A stretch of 64,000 nucleotides of DNA from Caballeronia sp. Lep1P3 (GCF_022879595.1 NZ_CP084265.1:496001-560000); one strand, 5' to 3'. Numbered from the stretch's first letter, positions 1 through 10,368 are shown. Program-made: numbers and translations. Notes: generated from the sequence alone by a model not told the origin.

Positions 1-255
1 CGTGCGGTCATGCTGATCGGCCGCGACGCGCCGCGCATTCGCGAGACGCTCGCCTCGACGGGCGTCGCGCTCGAAGATCACGCCACGCTCGAAGCCGCGA
101 CGCAGGCCGCCGCGCGCATCGCGCAAGCCGGCGATGCCGTGTTGCTGTCGCCGGCGTGCGCGAGCCTCGACATGTTCAAGAACTATGCACACCGCGCGGA
201 CGTGTTTCGCGGCGCGGTCGAAGAAATCGCCGCCGCGCGGGGAGTGATGCTATGA
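1..255 (+). CDS. murD: UDP-N-acetylmuramoylalanine--D-glutamate ligase, C-terminal end (partial)
   Basis: This is the 3' end of an open frame entering from the left edge. The visible 84 residues carry the MurD C-terminal pattern [15 protein letters not shown] close to the stop, and ftsW follows as expected in a dcw cluster. MurD is the cytoplasmic ligase that adds D-glutamate to UDP-MurNAc-L-Ala using ATP. Its TGA stop overlaps the ftsW ATG (ATGA, 252-255), implying translational coupling. Only the C-terminal ligase domain is visible, so the catalytic ATP-binding core cannot be checked. Confidence 0.93.
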   Translation, partial: RAVMLIGRDAPRIRETLASTGVALEDHATLEAATQAAARIAQAGDAVLLSPACASLDMFKNYAHRADVFRGAVEEIAAARGVML

Positions 256-1514
256 GCTGGTCGGAACGCTTCGGATCGAAAATCACCGGCCAGCGCAACG
301 CGGTCCCGAACGACTCGCTCGGCGCTCGCTCGGGCGGCATCTCCAGCGCGGTCAACGGCGTGCGGCCCGCGCGCTCGCGCATGCTCGACTACGATCACTC
401 GCTGCTGTGGGTGACGATCGCGCTGCTCGGCTTGGGCATCGTGATGGTGTATTCGGCGTCGATCGCCATGCCGGATTCGCCGAAGTACGCTTCGTATCGC
501 GACTATCACTTTCTCGTGCGCCACCTCGTTTCGATCGCGACGGCGATGGTCGGCGCGGTCGTCGCGTTCAAGATTCCGATCAAGACGTGGGACAAGCTCG
601 CGCCCAAACTCTTTCTCGTCGCGCTGGTGATGCTCGTGATCGTGCTGATCCCGCACATCGGCAAAGGCGTGAACGGCGCGCGCCGCTGGATTCCGCTCGG
701 CATCACGAACATGCAGCCGTCCGAAATCATGAAGCTCGCGGTCACGATCTACGCCGCGAACTACACGGTGCGCAAGCAGGAGTTCATGCACAGCTTCGGC
801 AAGGGCTTTCTGCCGATGGCCGTCGCGGTCGGAGCGGTCGGCGCGCTCTTGCTGCTCGAACCGGACATGGGCGCGTTCATGGTGATCGCGGCTATCGCGA
901 TGGGCGTGCTCTTTCTCGGCGGCGTGAACGGCAAGCTCTTCGGCGGACTCGTCGCGACGGCGGTCGGCACGTTCACGCTGCTCGTGTGGCTGTCGCCGTG
1001 GCGCCGCGAACGGATCTTCGCTTACCTCGATCCGTGGGACGACCGCTACGCGCAAGGCAAGGCGTATCAATTGACGCACTCGCTGATCGCATTCGGGCGC
1101 GGCGAATGGTTCGGCGTGGGTCTCGGCGGCAGCGTCGAGAAACTCAACTATCTCCCGGAAGCGCATACCGACTTCATTCTCGCGGTGATCGGCGAGGAAC
1201 TCGGTTTCGTCGGCGTCATCTGCGTGATTCTGCTGTTCTACTGGATCGTGCGCCGCGCGTTCGAGATCGGCCGTCAGGCGCTCGCGCTGGATCGCACGTT
1301 CGCGGGCCTGATGGCGAAGGGCGTCGGCATCTGGTTCGGCGCACAGACCTTCATCAATATGGGCGTGAATCTCGGGCTCCTGCCGACGAAAGGCCTCACG
1401 CTGCCGCTCGTGAGCTATGGCGGCTCGGGCATTCTGCTCAATTGCATCGCGCTCGCGGTGCTGCTGCGCGTCGATTACGAAAATCGCGTGCTGATGCGCG
1501 GAGGCAAAGTATGA
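252..1514 (+). CDS. ftsW: FtsW, SEDS-family septal peptidoglycan polymerase (lipid II polymerase)
   Basis: A 420-residue polytopic membrane protein of the SEDS family (FtsW/RodA/SpoVE), which polymerises septal peptidoglycan with a class B PBP. The ATG at 252 is chosen because it overlaps the murD stop; upstream in-frame starts would lie inside murD. About 45 polar N-terminal residues precede the first hydrophobic span. The large periplasmic loop motif GARRWIPLG and the following QPSEIMKL, plus the C-terminal [10 protein letters not shown], are characteristic of FtsW. It sits between murD and murG, the classical dcw position, and its TGA overlaps the murG ATG. Length is normal for the family. 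Confidence 0.97.
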   Translation: MSWSERFGSKITGQRNAVPNDSLGARSGGISSAVNGVRPARSRMLDYDHSLLWVTIALLGLGIVMVYSASIAMPDSPKYASYRDYHFLVRHLVSIATAMVGAVVAFKIPIKTWDKLAPKLFLVALVMLVIVLIPHIGKGVNGARRWIPLGITNMQPSEIMKLAVTIYAANYTVRKQEFMHSFGKGFLPMAVAVGAVGALLLLEPDMGAFMVIAAIAMGVLFLGGVNGKLFGGLVATAVGTFTLLVWLSPWRRERIFAYLDPWDDRYAQGKAYQLTHSLIAFGRGEWFGVGLGGSVEKLNYLPEAHTDFILAVIGEELGFVGVICVILLFYWIVRRAFEIGRQALALDRTFAGLMAKGVGIWFGAQTFINMGVNLGLLPTKGLTLPLVSYGGSGILLNCIALAVLLRVDYENRVLMRGGKV

Positions 1515-2626
1515 CCGCGCAGCATCCCACGCTGATGGTCATGGCGGGCGGCACCGGAGGCCACGTCTTTCCGGGGCTTGCCGTTGCGCACTGGATGCAG
1601 GCGCGCGGCTGGCGCGTCGTGTGGCTCGGCAACGCGAGCGGCATGGAAGCGACGCTCGTGCCGAAGCACGGCATCCCGATGGAATGCGTGCGCTTCGGCG
1701 GCGTGCGCGGCAAGGGCATCAAGACCAAGCTGATGCTGCCGGTGAACCTGCTGCGCGCATGTTCGCAAAGCCTGCGCGTGCTGCGTCAGGTCAAGCCCGA
1801 TGTCGTGCTGGGCATGGGCGGCTACATCACGTTCCCGGCGGGCATCATGACGAAGCTCGCGGGCTGCCCGCTCGTGCTGCACGAACAGAACTCCATCGCG
1901 GGGCTCGCGAACAAGGTGCTCGCGCGTCTCGCGAAGCGCGTGCTCGTCGCGTTTCCCAATGCTCTGCCGAATGCCGAATGGACCGGCAATCCGATTCGTG
2001 CGGAACTTACCTCGGCATTGCCGCCCAAAGAACGCTACGCCGCGCGCTCCGGCAAGCTGCGCGTGCTCGTCGTCGGTGGAAGTCTCGGCGCTGCGGCGCT
2101 GAATGAAACCGTGCCCAAAGCGCTTGCGCTGCTTTCGCCGGATGAGCGTCCGCGCATCGTGCATCAGGCGGGCGCGAAGCATATCGAAGCGCTGCAGGCG
2201 AACTACGCGGCAGCCGGTCTTTCGCGCGGCGAGGACTTGCAGCTCGTGCCGTTCATCGAGGACATGGCGAGCGCCTACGCATCGGCCGATCTCGTGATCT
2301 GCCGCTCGGGCGCGATGACGGTCTCCGAAATCGCGGCGGTCGGCGTAGCTGCGCTTTTCGTGCCGTTCCCGTTCGCCGTCGACGATCACCAGACGACCAA
2401 CGGCGCGTTCCTCGCGAAGAACGGCGCGGCGGAATTGATACAACAACGCGATTTGTCGGCGGAAAAGCTCGCCGGCTGGTTGCGTGCGCAGTCGCGCGAC
2501 ACGCTTGCGGACATGGCCGGGCGCTCGCGCGCGCTCGCGAAACCGGACGCGACCGAACGGGTCGCGAGCGTGTGCGCCGACGTCGCCGGCGCGCGTTTGA
2601 ACGCGCAAGCTCGGGAGGCACATTAG
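1511..2626 (+). CDS. murG: MurG, UDP-GlcNAc:undecaprenyl-PP-MurNAc-pentapeptide GlcNAc transferase
   Basis: A 371-residue GT28 glycosyltransferase that makes lipid II from lipid I on the inner face of the membrane. The N-terminal glycine-rich donor/acceptor motif [10 protein letters not shown] is at residues 13-22, and the second Rossmann fold contains [13 protein letters not shown] and the donor-binding region [15 protein letters not shown]. The ATG at 1511 overlaps the ftsW stop (ATGA), which supports this start over longer readings of the frame. The stop at 2624-2626 lies three bases before murC. Length and motif order are typical. Confidence 0.98.
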   Translation: MTAQHPTLMVMAGGTGGHVFPGLAVAHWMQARGWRVVWLGNASGMEATLVPKHGIPMECVRFGGVRGKGIKTKLMLPVNLLRACSQSLRVLRQVKPDVVLGMGGYITFPAGIMTKLAGCPLVLHEQNSIAGLANKVLARLAKRVLVAFPNALPNAEWTGNPIRAELTSALPPKERYAARSGKLRVLVVGGSLGAAALNETVPKALALLSPDERPRIVHQAGAKHIEALQANYAAAGLSRGEDLQLVPFIEDMASAYASADLVICRSGAMTVSEIAAVGVAALFVPFPFAVDDHQTTNGAFLAKNGAAELIQQRDLSAEKLAGWLRAQSRDTLADMAGRSRALAKPDATERVASVCADVAGARLNAQAREAH

Positions 2627-2629
2627 GTC

Positions 2630-4024
2630 ATGAAACACATCGTCAAGCACATTCACTTCGTCGGCATCGGCGGAGCGGGCATGAGCGGCATCGCGGAAGT
2701 GCTGCTCAATCTCGGCTATCAGGTCAGCGGCTCGGACCTGTCTAAGAACGCGGTCACCGAACGGCTGAAGGCGCTCGGCGCGCGCGTCGACGTCGGCCAT
2801 CACGAGCAGAACATCGAAGGCGCGAACGCGGTCGTCGTATCGACGGCCGTGCGTTCCGACAATCCCGAAGTGCTCGCCGCGCGGCAGCTTCGCGTGCCGA
2901 TCGTCCCGCGCGCGGTGATGCTCGCGGAACTCATGCGCCTGAAGCAGGGCATCGCGATCGCCGGCACGCACGGCAAGACCACGACGACGTCGCTGGTCGC
3001 AAGCGTGCTCGCGGCGGGCGGCCTCGATCCGACCTTCGTCATCGGCGGGCGGCTCATCAGCGCGGGCGCGAACGCGCGGCTCGGCACGGGCGACTTCATC
3101 GTCGCGGAAGCGGACGAATCGGACGCATCGTTCCTCAACCTCTTCCCGGTGATCGAGGTCATCACGAACATCGACGCCGATCACATGGACACCTACGGCC
3201 ACGACTTCGCTCGGCTCAAGCAGGCGTTCATCGAGTTCACGCACCGGCTGCCGTTCTACGGCATTGCCGTGCTGTGCGTGGACGACCCGAATGTGCGCGA
3301 GATTTTGCCGTTCGTCTCGAAGCCGATCATTCGCTACGGCATCGGCGCCGAAGCGCAAGTGCGCGCGGTGAACGTCGAGGCCCGCGACGGCCGCATGCAT
3401 TTCACGACGCTGCGCGAAGACGCGCCGCCGCTCGACATCGTGCTGAACCTGCCGGGCCTGCATAACGTGCAGAACGCGCTGGCCGCCATCGCAATTGCGA
3501 CTGAACTCGAAGTCGCGGATGCCGATATCCAGAGAGCGCTCGCCGAATTCAACGGTGTGGGCCGGCGCTTCCAGCGTTACGGCGAAGTCAAGACGAACGA
3601 CACCGAAGGCGCGTACACGCTGATCGACGACTACGGGCATCACCCGGTAGAAATGGCCGCGACCATCGCGGCGGCGCGCGGCGCGTTTCCGGACCGGCGG
3701 CTCGTGCTCGCGTTCCAGCCGCATCGCTACACGCGCACGCGCGACTGCTTCGAAGACTTCGTGAAGGTTCTTTCCACCGTCGATGCACTCGTCCTCACCG
3801 ATGTCTACGCCGCGGGCGAAGCGCCGATCGTCGCCGCCGATGGCCGCGCGCTCGCACGTGCGATCCGCGTCGCGGGCAAGGTGGAGCCGGTGTTCGTCGA
3901 GACGGTGGATGAAGTGCCCGACGCCGTGACGACGCTCGCGCGCAACGGCGACGTGGTGATCACGATGGGCGCGGGTTCCATCGGCGGTGTATGCGGACGG
4001 CTCGCGCAGAGCCAGCCGCAGTGA
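2630..4024 (+). CDS. murC: UDP-N-acetylmuramate--L-alanine ligase
   Basis: A 464-residue Mur ligase adding L-alanine to UDP-MurNAc with ATP hydrolysis in the cytoplasm. The N-terminal Rossmann-like motif GIGGAGMSG is at residues 12-20, the ATP-binding P-loop GTHGKTT at 112-118, and the central and C-terminal ligase domains follow ([19 protein letters not shown]). It starts three bases after murG and its stop overlaps the preferred ddlB start (TGATG). A second Mur-ligase-fold gene, mpl, lies at 54583 in this window and differs in its N-terminal motif. Confidence 0.98.
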   Translation: MKHIVKHIHFVGIGGAGMSGIAEVLLNLGYQVSGSDLSKNAVTERLKALGARVDVGHHEQNIEGANAVVVSTAVRSDNPEVLAARQLRVPIVPRAVMLAELMRLKQGIAIAGTHGKTTTTSLVASVLAAGGLDPTFVIGGRLISAGANARLGTGDFIVAEADESDASFLNLFPVIEVITNIDADHMDTYGHDFARLKQAFIEFTHRLPFYGIAVLCVDDPNVREILPFVSKPIIRYGIGAEAQVRAVNVEARDGRMHFTTLREDAPPLDIVLNLPGLHNVQNALAAIAIATELEVADADIQRALAEFNGVGRRFQRYGEVKTNDTEGAYTLIDDYGHHPVEMAATIAAARGAFPDRRLVLAFQPHRYTRTRDCFEDFVKVLSTVDALVLTDVYAAGEAPIVAADGRALARAIRVAGKVEPVFVETVDEVPDAVTTLARNGDVVITMGAGSIGGVCGRLAQSQPQ

Positions 4025-4998
4025 TGACAGCAATGAACGACGTAATGAGCAACACAGTGAACAACATCGATCCGAAGGTCTTCGGCAAGGTCGCGGTGCT
4101 TCTCGGCGGGAATTCCGCCGAGCGCGAGGTCTCGCTCAATTCGGGCCGCCTCGTGCTTGCCGGGCTGCGCGACGCAGGCATCGACGCGCATCCGTTCGAT
4201 CCCGCCGAGCGTCCGCTTTCGGATCTGAAGGCAGAAGGCTTCGCGCGCGCGTTCATCGCGCTGCATGGCGGTTACGGCGAGAACGGGCAGTTGCAGGGCG
4301 CGCTGGACTTCTACGGCATTCGCTATACGGGCAGCGGCGTACTCGGCTCCGCGCTCGGCATGGACAAGCTGCGCACGAAGCTCGTCTGGCAGCAGACCGG
4401 CATTCCGACGCCGCCCTTCGAAACCGTCTATCGCGGCGACGACTACGCGGCGCGCGCGCGAGAGATCGTCGCGAAGCTCGGCCTGCCGCTCTTCGTAAAG
4501 CCGGCGAGCGAAGGATCGAGCGTCGCGGTCATCAAGGTGAAGAGCGCGGAAACGCTCGTGCCGGCGCTCGAAGAAGCGGCGAAGTTCGACAAGATCGTGA
4601 TCGTCGAGCAGAGCATCGAAGGCGGCGGCGAGTACACGTGCTGTATCGCGGGCGACCTGGACTTGCCGGTCATCAAGATCGTGCCGGCCGGCGAGTTCTA
4701 CGACTACCACGCGAAGTACGTCGCCGACGACACGCAATATCTGATTCCCTGCGGCCTGACCGCCGGCGAGGAATCGCGCATGAAGCAACTGACGCAGCGC
4801 GCGTTCGACATGCTCGGCTGCACGGACTGGGGCCGTGCGGATTTCATGCTGGACGCGGACGGCAACCCGTATTTCCTCGAAGTAAATACGGCGCCGGGCA
4901 TGACGGATCACTCGCTGCCGCCGAAAGCGGCGCGCGCGGTCGGCATCAGTTACAAGGACCTGGTCGTGAAGGTGTTGTCTCTCACTCTGAAGAACTGA
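4024..4998 (+). CDS. ddlB: D-alanine--D-alanine ligase
   Basis: A 324-residue ATP-grasp enzyme that makes the D-Ala-D-Ala dipeptide for the peptidoglycan stem. The motif [13 protein letters not shown] lies in the N-terminal domain, [11 protein letters not shown] in the ATP-grasp core, and [12 protein letters not shown] near the C-terminus provides Mg and substrate ligands. The start at 4024 overlaps the murC stop (TGATG). Two more in-frame ATGs at 4033 and 4045 could be used instead, since none of the three has a strong Shine-Dalgarno sequence. Position between murC and ftsQ is canonical. Confidence 0.97.
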   Translation: MTAMNDVMSNTVNNIDPKVFGKVAVLLGGNSAEREVSLNSGRLVLAGLRDAGIDAHPFDPAERPLSDLKAEGFARAFIALHGGYGENGQLQGALDFYGIRYTGSGVLGSALGMDKLRTKLVWQQTGIPTPPFETVYRGDDYAARAREIVAKLGLPLFVKPASEGSSVAVIKVKSAETLVPALEEAAKFDKIVIVEQSIEGGGEYTCCIAGDLDLPVIKIVPAGEFYDYHAKYVADDTQYLIPCGLTAGEESRMKQLTQRAFDMLGCTDWGRADFMLDADGNPYFLEVNTAPGMTDHSLPPKAARAVGISYKDLVVKVLSLTLKN

Positions 4999-5008
4999 CG
5001 AAGCAGCC

Positions 5009-5761
5009 ATGTGGAACAACGTTCGCCAGATGAACCTCGCATCGAGCGCGCTGCACGCCTTGCTCGTGCTGACGCTGCTCTGCGCCGCGGGCGTCTACGC
5101 GATCCAGCGTCCGGAGTTCCGCCTGCGCGAGATTCAGATCGACGGCGACACCGCGCACATCAATTCGCCGACGGTGCGCGCGAGCGTGGTGGGGCACCTG
5201 AAGGGCAATTTCTTCACCGTCGATCTCGACACCGCGCGCACCGCCTTCGAGCAGATGCCGTGGGTGCGCCATGCGAGCGTGCGCCGCGTGTGGCCGAACG
5301 CGATCGCGGTGACGCTCGAAGAGTACAAGCCGCTCGGCACGTGGGGCAACGATCAACTGGTGAGCGTCGACGGCGATCTGTTCACGGCGAATCAGGGCGA
5401 ACTCGACGACGACCTGCCCGCGTTCGACGGACCGGAAGGCACTGCGAAGGAAGTCGTCGCGCGTTATCACGACTTCCAGAAGTGGTTCGCGGCGCTCGAC
5501 GCGCAGCCGGAGGAAGTCACGCTTTCACCGCGTTTCGCGTGGACGGTGAAGCTCTCGAACGGCACGCAGATCGAACTGGGCCGCGAGCGCAATCAGGACA
5601 CGCTCGGCGAGCGTTGCCGGCGCTTCGTCGCGTCGTGGCCGTCGGTGACGGGGCGCTGGGGCAAGGACATCGAATATGCGGATTTGCGTTACCCGAACGG
5701 CTTCGCGGTTCGCGCCGCCGGCATGCGCTTCATCAGCGACACGGACAAGGCCAAGAAGTAA
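5009..5761 (+). CDS. ftsQ: Cell division protein FtsQ
   Basis: A 250-residue bitopic membrane protein of the divisome core, which links FtsL/FtsB to the early division proteins. A short cytoplasmic N-terminus is followed by one membrane segment (about residues 15-33, rich in L, V and A), then a POTRA domain beginning near FRLREIQIDG and a beta-rich FtsQ domain that includes MPWVRHASVRRVWPNAI. It lies ten bases after ddlB and 26 bases before ftsA. Length is normal. The gene is identified by this context together with the domain layout. Confidence 0.96.
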   Translation: MWNNVRQMNLASSALHALLVLTLLCAAGVYAIQRPEFRLREIQIDGDTAHINSPTVRASVVGHLKGNFFTVDLDTARTAFEQMPWVRHASVRRVWPNAIAVTLEEYKPLGTWGNDQLVSVDGDLFTANQGELDDDLPAFDGPEGTAKEVVARYHDFQKWFAALDAQPEEVTLSPRFAWTVKLSNGTQIELGRERNQDTLGERCRRFVASWPSVTGRWGKDIEYADLRYPNGFAVRAAGMRFISDTDKAKK

Positions 5762-5787
5762 GCAGACATCACAGGCATAAGCACGCT

Positions 5788-7020
5788 ATGAGCAAAGACT
5801 ACAAAGACCTGCTGGTTTCCCTCGACATCGGAACGTCGAAGGTGGTCGCGATCGTCGCCGAACTCAAGGGCGAAGGCCACTACGAGGTGATCGGACTCGG
5901 TCAGAGCGACTCGAAGGGGTTGAAGAAGGGCGTCGTGGTCAACATCGAGGCCACGGTGCAGTCCATTCAGCGCGCGCTCGAAGAAGCGGAACTGATGGCG
6001 GATTGCAAGATCACTAACGTGTTCACCGGCATCGCGGGGAGCCATATCCGCAGCTTCAATTCGAGCGGGATGGTCGCGATCAAGGACAAGGAAGTCACGC
6101 AGGCGGACGTCGCGCGCGTGATCGAGACGGCCAAGGCGATCAACATTCCGACCGACCAGCAGGTGCTGCATATCCTCACGCAGGAATTCATCATCGACGG
6201 TCAGGAAGACGTGCGCGAGCCGATCGGCATGAGCGGCATCCGCCTCGAAGTGAAGGTGCATATCGTGACGGGCGCGGTGAGCGCGGCGCAGAACATCGTG
6301 AAGTGCGTGCGCCGCTGCGGGCTCGAAGTGAACGATCTGATCCTGCAGCCGCTCGCGTCGTCGCTCGCGGTGCTGACGGAAGACGAGAAGGAACTGGGCG
6401 TGGTGCTCGTCGATATCGGCGGCGGCACGACCGACATCGCCATTTTCAGCGAAGGCGCCATTCGTCATACGGCCGTGATTCCGATCGCCGGCGATCAGAT
6501 CACGAGCGACGTCGCGATGGCGCTGCGCACGCCGACGCCCGATGCGGAAGACATCAAGGTGACTTACGGCATCGCGAAGCAGGCGCTTGCCGATCCGGAC
6601 GAAATGATCGAAGTGCCGGGACTCGGCGAGCGCGGTCCGCGCACGCTGTCGCGTCAGGCGCTCGCCGCGGTGGTCGAGCCACGCGTCGAAGAGCTGTTCT
6701 CGCTCGTGCAGCAGGTCGTGCGCGAATCCGGCTACGAAGAACTGCTGTCGAGCGGCGTCGTGCTGACCGGCGGCGCGGCGATGATGCCCGGCATGGTGGA
6801 ACTCGGCGAAGACATTTTCCTGAAGCCCGTGCGCATCGGCGTGCCCGAGTACGCGGGCGGCCTTGCGGACGTCGTGCGCAACCCGCGCTATTCGACCGCG
6901 ATGGGTCTGCTCGCGGAAGGGCGCTCGCAGCGCATGCGCGGTCGCAAGGTCGCGGTTCAGAACGGCTCGATGGGTCAGGTGCTCACGCGAATGAAAGACT
7001 GGTTCCTCGGAAACTTCTGA
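5788..7020 (+). CDS. ftsA: Cell division protein FtsA
   Basis: A 410-residue actin-fold ATPase that tethers FtsZ to the membrane. The phosphate-1 region SLDIGTSKVV is near residue 11, the phosphate-2 region VDIGGGTTDIAIF is in the middle, and the adenosine region VVLTGGAAMMPGM is near residue 325. The C-terminus ends in an amphipathic, aromatic-rich tail (RMKDWFLGNF) that fits the membrane-targeting helix of the family. The ATG at 5788 gives the normal family N-terminus; upstream extension would run into ftsQ. A 144-bp gap with regulatory features separates it from ftsZ. Confidence 0.98.
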   Translation: MSKDYKDLLVSLDIGTSKVVAIVAELKGEGHYEVIGLGQSDSKGLKKGVVVNIEATVQSIQRALEEAELMADCKITNVFTGIAGSHIRSFNSSGMVAIKDKEVTQADVARVIETAKAINIPTDQQVLHILTQEFIIDGQEDVREPIGMSGIRLEVKVHIVTGAVSAAQNIVKCVRRCGLEVNDLILQPLASSLAVLTEDEKELGVVLVDIGGGTTDIAIFSEGAIRHTAVIPIAGDQITSDVAMALRTPTPDAEDIKVTYGIAKQALADPDEMIEVPGLGERGPRTLSRQALAAVVEPRVEELFSLVQQVVRESGYEELLSSGVVLTGGAAMMPGMVELGEDIFLKPVRIGVPEYAGGLADVVRNPRYSTAMGLLAEGRSQRMRGRKVAVQNGSMGQVLTRMKDWFLGNF

Positions 7021-7070
7021 AGCTCGCGTGAAACAGAAGCAGTGCCAATCGATTTAATGTAAGCAATGAA

Positions 7071-7130
7071 TATAATTCGCGCCGGTACCGGCGGCTAGCG
7101 CGCGGCGAGAGGTTGCCCGATCTCTCGCCG
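7071..7130 (+). promoter_or_regulatory. ftsZ leader: possible -10 and two palindromes
   Basis: The ftsA-ftsZ interval contains a consensus TATAAT at 7071-7076 without a convincing -35 hexamer. It also has a perfect 12-bp palindrome GCCGGTACCGGC at 7081-7092, and a 9-bp perfect stem (7103-7111 with 7122-7130) around a 10-nt loop. The stem has no T-tract after it and lies 34 bases before the ftsZ ATG, so it is more likely a leader structure or protein site than a terminator. Separate transcription of ftsZ is a plausible inference. Confidence 0.45.
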
Positions 7131-7164
7131 TATAACGCCGATCTTCATTCTTGACGGAGGCAAC

Positions 7165-8361
7165 ATGGATTTCGAAATGCTGGAAACGGAAACCAACGGA
7201 ACGATCATCAAGGTGGTCGGAGTTGGTGGTGCGGGCGGCAATGCCGTTCAGCACATGATCAACCGGGGTGTGCAGGGCGTCGATTTCATCGTGATGAACA
7301 CCGACGCGCAGGCGCTCGCACGTTCGCGCGCGCCCGCCGTGTTGCAGCTTGGCATGACCGGCCTCGGCGCTGGCGCCAAGCCGGAGAAGGGTAAGGAAGC
7401 AGCAGAAGATGCGCGCGAGCGCATCGCGGATGCACTGCGCGGCGCGCACATGGTGTTCATCACCGCGGGCATGGGCGGCGGCACGGGCACGGGCGCGGCG
7501 CCGGTCGTCGCGCAAATCGCGAAGGAAATGGGCATTCTGACCGTCGGCGTCGTGAGCAAGCCGTTCGAGTTCGAAGGCGGCCGCCGCATGCGCGTGGCGG
7601 AAGCCGGCTCGCAGCAACTGGAAGATCACGTCGATTCGCTGATCGTCGTGCTGAACGACAAGCTGTTCGAGGTGATGGGCGACGACGCCGAGATGGACAA
7701 GTGCTTCCAGTGCGCGGATGACGTGCTGAACAACGCTGTCGCCGGCATCGCGGAAATCATCAACGTGGACGGTCTCGTGAACGTCGACTTCGAAGACGTG
7801 AAGACCGTGATGGGCGAGCAGGGCAAGGCGATGATGGGCACGGCGACGGTCGCCGGCGTCGATCGCGCGCGTCTCGCGGCTGAACAGGCCGTGGCGAGCC
7901 CGCTGCTGGAAGGCGTGGATCTGTCGGGCGCGCGCGGCGTGCTGGTGAACATCACCTCGAGCCGTTCGCTGCGTCTGTCGGAAACGCGCGAAGTGATGAA
8001 CACCATCAAGAGCTACGCCGCCGACGATGCAACGGTGATCTTCGGCGCCGTGTACGACGACGCAATGGGCGACGCCCTGCGCGTGACGGTGGTCGCCACG
8101 GGCCTCGGCCGCGCGGCGAAGAAGCAACAGCAAGCGCCGATGACGCTCCTGCGCACGGGCACCGACAATCAGCCGGTCGCGCACGCGTCGCACAGCACGT
8201 ATGCGCCGCAGCACGGTCAGACGACGGATTACGGCTCGCTCGACACGCCGGCAGTGTGGCGTTCGTCGCGCGAAACGGCGGCATCGCACGTGCAGGCGTT
8301 GCAGGAAAAGGGCGTCGATACTTACGACATCCCGGCGTTCCTGCGCAAGCAAGCGGACTAA
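7165..8361 (+). CDS. ftsZ: Cell division GTPase FtsZ
   Basis: A 398-residue tubulin-like GTPase that polymerises into the Z ring. The nucleotide-binding motif GVGGAGGNAV is near residue 20, the tubulin signature GGGTGTGAAPVVAQ lies near residue 105, and the T7-loop region around NVDFEDV follows. A variable glutamine/histidine/threonine-rich linker leads to the conserved C-terminal peptide DTYDIPAFLRKQAD that binds FtsA, ZapD and ZipA-like partners. A good ribosome site (GGAGG, about 7156-7160) precedes the ATG. The partner gene zapD lies at 16959-17747. Confidence 0.99.
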   Translation: MDFEMLETETNGTIIKVVGVGGAGGNAVQHMINRGVQGVDFIVMNTDAQALARSRAPAVLQLGMTGLGAGAKPEKGKEAAEDARERIADALRGAHMVFITAGMGGGTGTGAAPVVAQIAKEMGILTVGVVSKPFEFEGGRRMRVAEAGSQQLEDHVDSLIVVLNDKLFEVMGDDAEMDKCFQCADDVLNNAVAGIAEIINVDGLVNVDFEDVKTVMGEQGKAMMGTATVAGVDRARLAAEQAVASPLLEGVDLSGARGVLVNITSSRSLRLSETREVMNTIKSYAADDATVIFGAVYDDAMGDALRVTVVATGLGRAAKKQQQAPMTLLRTGTDNQPVAHASHSTYAPQHGQTTDYGSLDTPAVWRSSRETAASHVQALQEKGVDTYDIPAFLRKQAD

Positions 8362-8619
8362 GGTCACGCGGCGCTGCTTGCTCGCTGGAACGAGCAACCG
8401 CAGCCACCGCGGACCTGCGCCGACGTTACCCGGCGATGCAGGTTTCGCGTGGGGCGACTGTCCAAGGCCGCGTCGGAAAAGACGCCAGGCCGTGGCCAGC
8501 CGACCTCCACGAAATTTGTCGATGAGCAAATGAAACCTGAATCGTCGATGCGCGCGGCCAAGCCTGCGGGACGATGGAGTTGCAAGGATGTCCGGGCTCT
8601 GACGAGGGAAGGACCGAGC

Positions 8620-9123
8620 ATGATCGAAGTGGGTGAAACGTTGCCCGATGCGCGTCTCTTCGAGTTCATCGAAGTGGCGAGCGAGGGCTGTGCCGCAGGA
8701 CCGAACGGGTTCTCGGCGCGCGAGCGGGCATTGGCGAAGCGCGTGGCGATCTTCGGATTGCCGGGCGCGTTCACGCCGACGTGTTCCGCCAGACACGTTC
8801 CGGGCTACGTCGAAGCGGCGGAGGCGTTTTTCGCCGCCGGCATCGACGAAATCTGGTGCGTTTCCGTCAACGATGCGTTCGTCATGAACGCGTGGGGACG
8901 CGATCTTCAAGCCGCGGGCAAGGTGAAGATGATCGCGGACGGCAGTGCGCGCTTCACTCAGGCACTCGGACTGGATCAGGATTTGTCCGAGCGTGGCATG
9001 GGAATCCGTTCCCGGCGCTACGCGATGGTGGTCGACAACGGCGTGGTCAAGACGCTCGCTGTCGAAGCGCCCGGCAAGTTCGAAGTCAGCGATGCCCGAA
9101 GCATCCTGGCGACGTTGCGCTGA
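8620..9123 (+). CDS. Peroxiredoxin (Prx5 type)
   Basis: A 167-residue thiol peroxidase of the Prx5/AhpC-TSA group, reducing peroxides in the cytoplasm. The signature [16 protein letters not shown] places the peroxidatic cysteine at residue 55; C24 and no other obvious second cysteine could act as a resolving thiol. The ATG at 8620 gives the normal Prx5 N-terminus ([11 protein letters not shown]); a longer in-frame reading from 8449 has no family support. It lies 258 bases after ftsZ, and the stretch in between shows no gene or clear signal. A strong hairpin follows at 9189-9229. Confidence 0.93.
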   Translation: MIEVGETLPDARLFEFIEVASEGCAAGPNGFSARERALAKRVAIFGLPGAFTPTCSARHVPGYVEAAEAFFAAGIDEIWCVSVNDAFVMNAWGRDLQAAGKVKMIADGSARFTQALGLDQDLSERGMGIRSRRYAMVVDNGVVKTLAVEAPGKFEVSDARSILATLR

Positions 9124-9188
9124 GCGCAGTGGTGTCGCGTTGCCTTTGCGCAACGCCTAAAGACGCCCTCGCATTCGGCGGCAACTTG

Positions 9189-9229
9189 GGGCCGATGACC
9201 GGAAATGCCTCCATTCCGGTCATCGGCCC
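9189..9229 (+). terminator. 16-bp perfect hairpin downstream of the peroxiredoxin gene
   Basis: The arms at 9189-9204 and 9214-9229 are perfectly complementary over 16 bp with a 9-nt loop. The sequence after the stem is only weakly T-rich, so it may be an imperfect intrinsic terminator or an mRNA-stabilising 3' end for the ftsZ/peroxiredoxin transcript. Confidence 0.6.
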
Positions 9230-9290
9230 GTTCTACTTGACTGTCCCAACGCTCCGGCGTAACACAGGGAAACAGTTGATACCTCTTGGT

Positions 9291-9321
9291 TTGGGACGGC
9301 AAACGCCGAATGGAGTATACT
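9291..9321 (+). promoter_or_regulatory. Candidate lpxC promoter
   Basis: TTGGGA at 9291-9296 and TATACT at 9316-9321 are 19 bp apart. They lie between the 9189-9229 hairpin and lpxC and would leave a leader of about 60 nt. The spacing is longer than optimal, so this is a moderate call. Confidence 0.45.
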
Positions 9322-9389
9322 TCGGCCTATCGGAATTCAATGAACGATTAATTCTCTTTATTGGGAATTGCTATCGGAAAAATAAAATC

Positions 9390-10307
9390 ATGTTGAAGCA
9401 GCGAACAATCAAGACTGTCGTCAAAACCGTGGGAATCGGGCTTCATTCGGGGCGCAAGGTGAACCTGACACTGCGCCCGGCGCCGGTTGGAACGGGCATC
9501 GTGTTTTCGCGCATCGACCTGCCGCAGCCGGTCGATATCCCCGCGTCCGCGATGGCGATCGGCGACACGCGCCTGGCATCCGTGCTCCAGAAGGACGGCG
9601 CGCGTGTATCGACCATCGAGCACTTGATGTCGGCGTGCGCGGGTCTCGGCATCGACAACCTGTATGTCGATGTCACTGCCGAGGAAATCCCGATCATGGA
9701 CGGCAGCGCTGCTTCCTTCGTGTTTCTGATCCAGTCGGCGGGTATCGAAGAGCAGAACGCGCCGAAGAAATTCATCAAGGTGACGAAGCCCGTCGAAGTC
9801 CGCGACGGCGACAAGTTCGCGCGCCTCGATCCGTATTTCGGTTTCAAGCTGAGCTTCACCATCGATTTCCGTCACCCCGCCGTCGACAAGACCGGGCAGG
9901 CGCTGGAAGTCGATTTCGCGACGACGTCGTATGTGCGCGAAATCGCGCGTGCGCGCACGTTCGGCTTCGCGCATGAAGTGGAAATGATGCGTGAGCTGGG
10001 ACTCGCGCGCGGCGGCAGCATGGACAACGCGATCGTGCTGGACGAATACCGCATTCTCAACAACGACGGCCTGCGCTACGACGACGAGTTCGTGAAGCAC
10101 AAGATGCTCGACGCGATTGGCGACCTGTACGTAGTGGGCCATCCGCTGCTCGCGTCTTACACGGCGTACAAGGGCGGCCATGCGATGAACAACATGCTGT
10201 TGCGCGAACTGCTCGCGAACGAGGGCGCTTACGAGATCGTCACGTTCGAGGACACGCAGAAAGCGCCGCGCGGCTTCGCGTTCGATACGCAGACGGCGTT
10301 CGCCTGA
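9390..10307 (+). CDS. lpxC: UDP-3-O-acyl-N-acetylglucosamine deacetylase LpxC
   Basis: A 305-residue zinc amidase catalysing the committed step of lipid A synthesis. The zinc and catalytic residues are visible: STIEHLMSA (E and H near residues 78-79), HKMLDAIGD (H and D of the second zinc motif), and KGGHAMNN with the general acid/base histidine. The start [21 protein letters not shown] is the conserved LpxC N-terminus. Its position after ftsZ and before secA is the same as in many proteobacteria. It ends just upstream of a bidirectional-looking terminator shared with the convergent DUF721 gene. Confidence 0.99.
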   Translation: MLKQRTIKTVVKTVGIGLHSGRKVNLTLRPAPVGTGIVFSRIDLPQPVDIPASAMAIGDTRLASVLQKDGARVSTIEHLMSACAGLGIDNLYVDVTAEEIPIMDGSAASFVFLIQSAGIEEQNAPKKFIKVTKPVEVRDGDKFARLDPYFGFKLSFTIDFRHPAVDKTGQALEVDFATTSYVREIARARTFGFAHEVEMMRELGLARGGSMDNAIVLDEYRILNNDGLRYDDEFVKHKMLDAIGDLYVVGHPLLASYTAYKGGHAMNNMLLRELLANEGAYEIVTFEDTQKAPRGFAFDTQTAFA

Positions 10308-10335
10308 CTACGGTCAGACGCCAGGAAGCACCGAA

Positions 10336-10368
10336 TGAGCGGCCGTGAAAACGCCGCTCATTTTTTTT
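10336..10368 (+). terminator. Intrinsic terminator after lpxC
   Basis: An 8-bp GC-rich stem (10336-10343 with 10353-10360), extendable by A-T pairs at its base, is followed by eight T residues at 10361-10368. It terminates lpxC; its 3' arm overlaps the stop codon of the convergent DUF721 gene. Confidence 0.9.

Noticed and set aside
183..1166. Long reverse-strand frames opposite dcw genes
   Set aside because: They are antisense shadows of GC-rich coding DNA, with R/H/D/E-rich composition and no family resemblance; the same applies to similar long frames opposite other genes.
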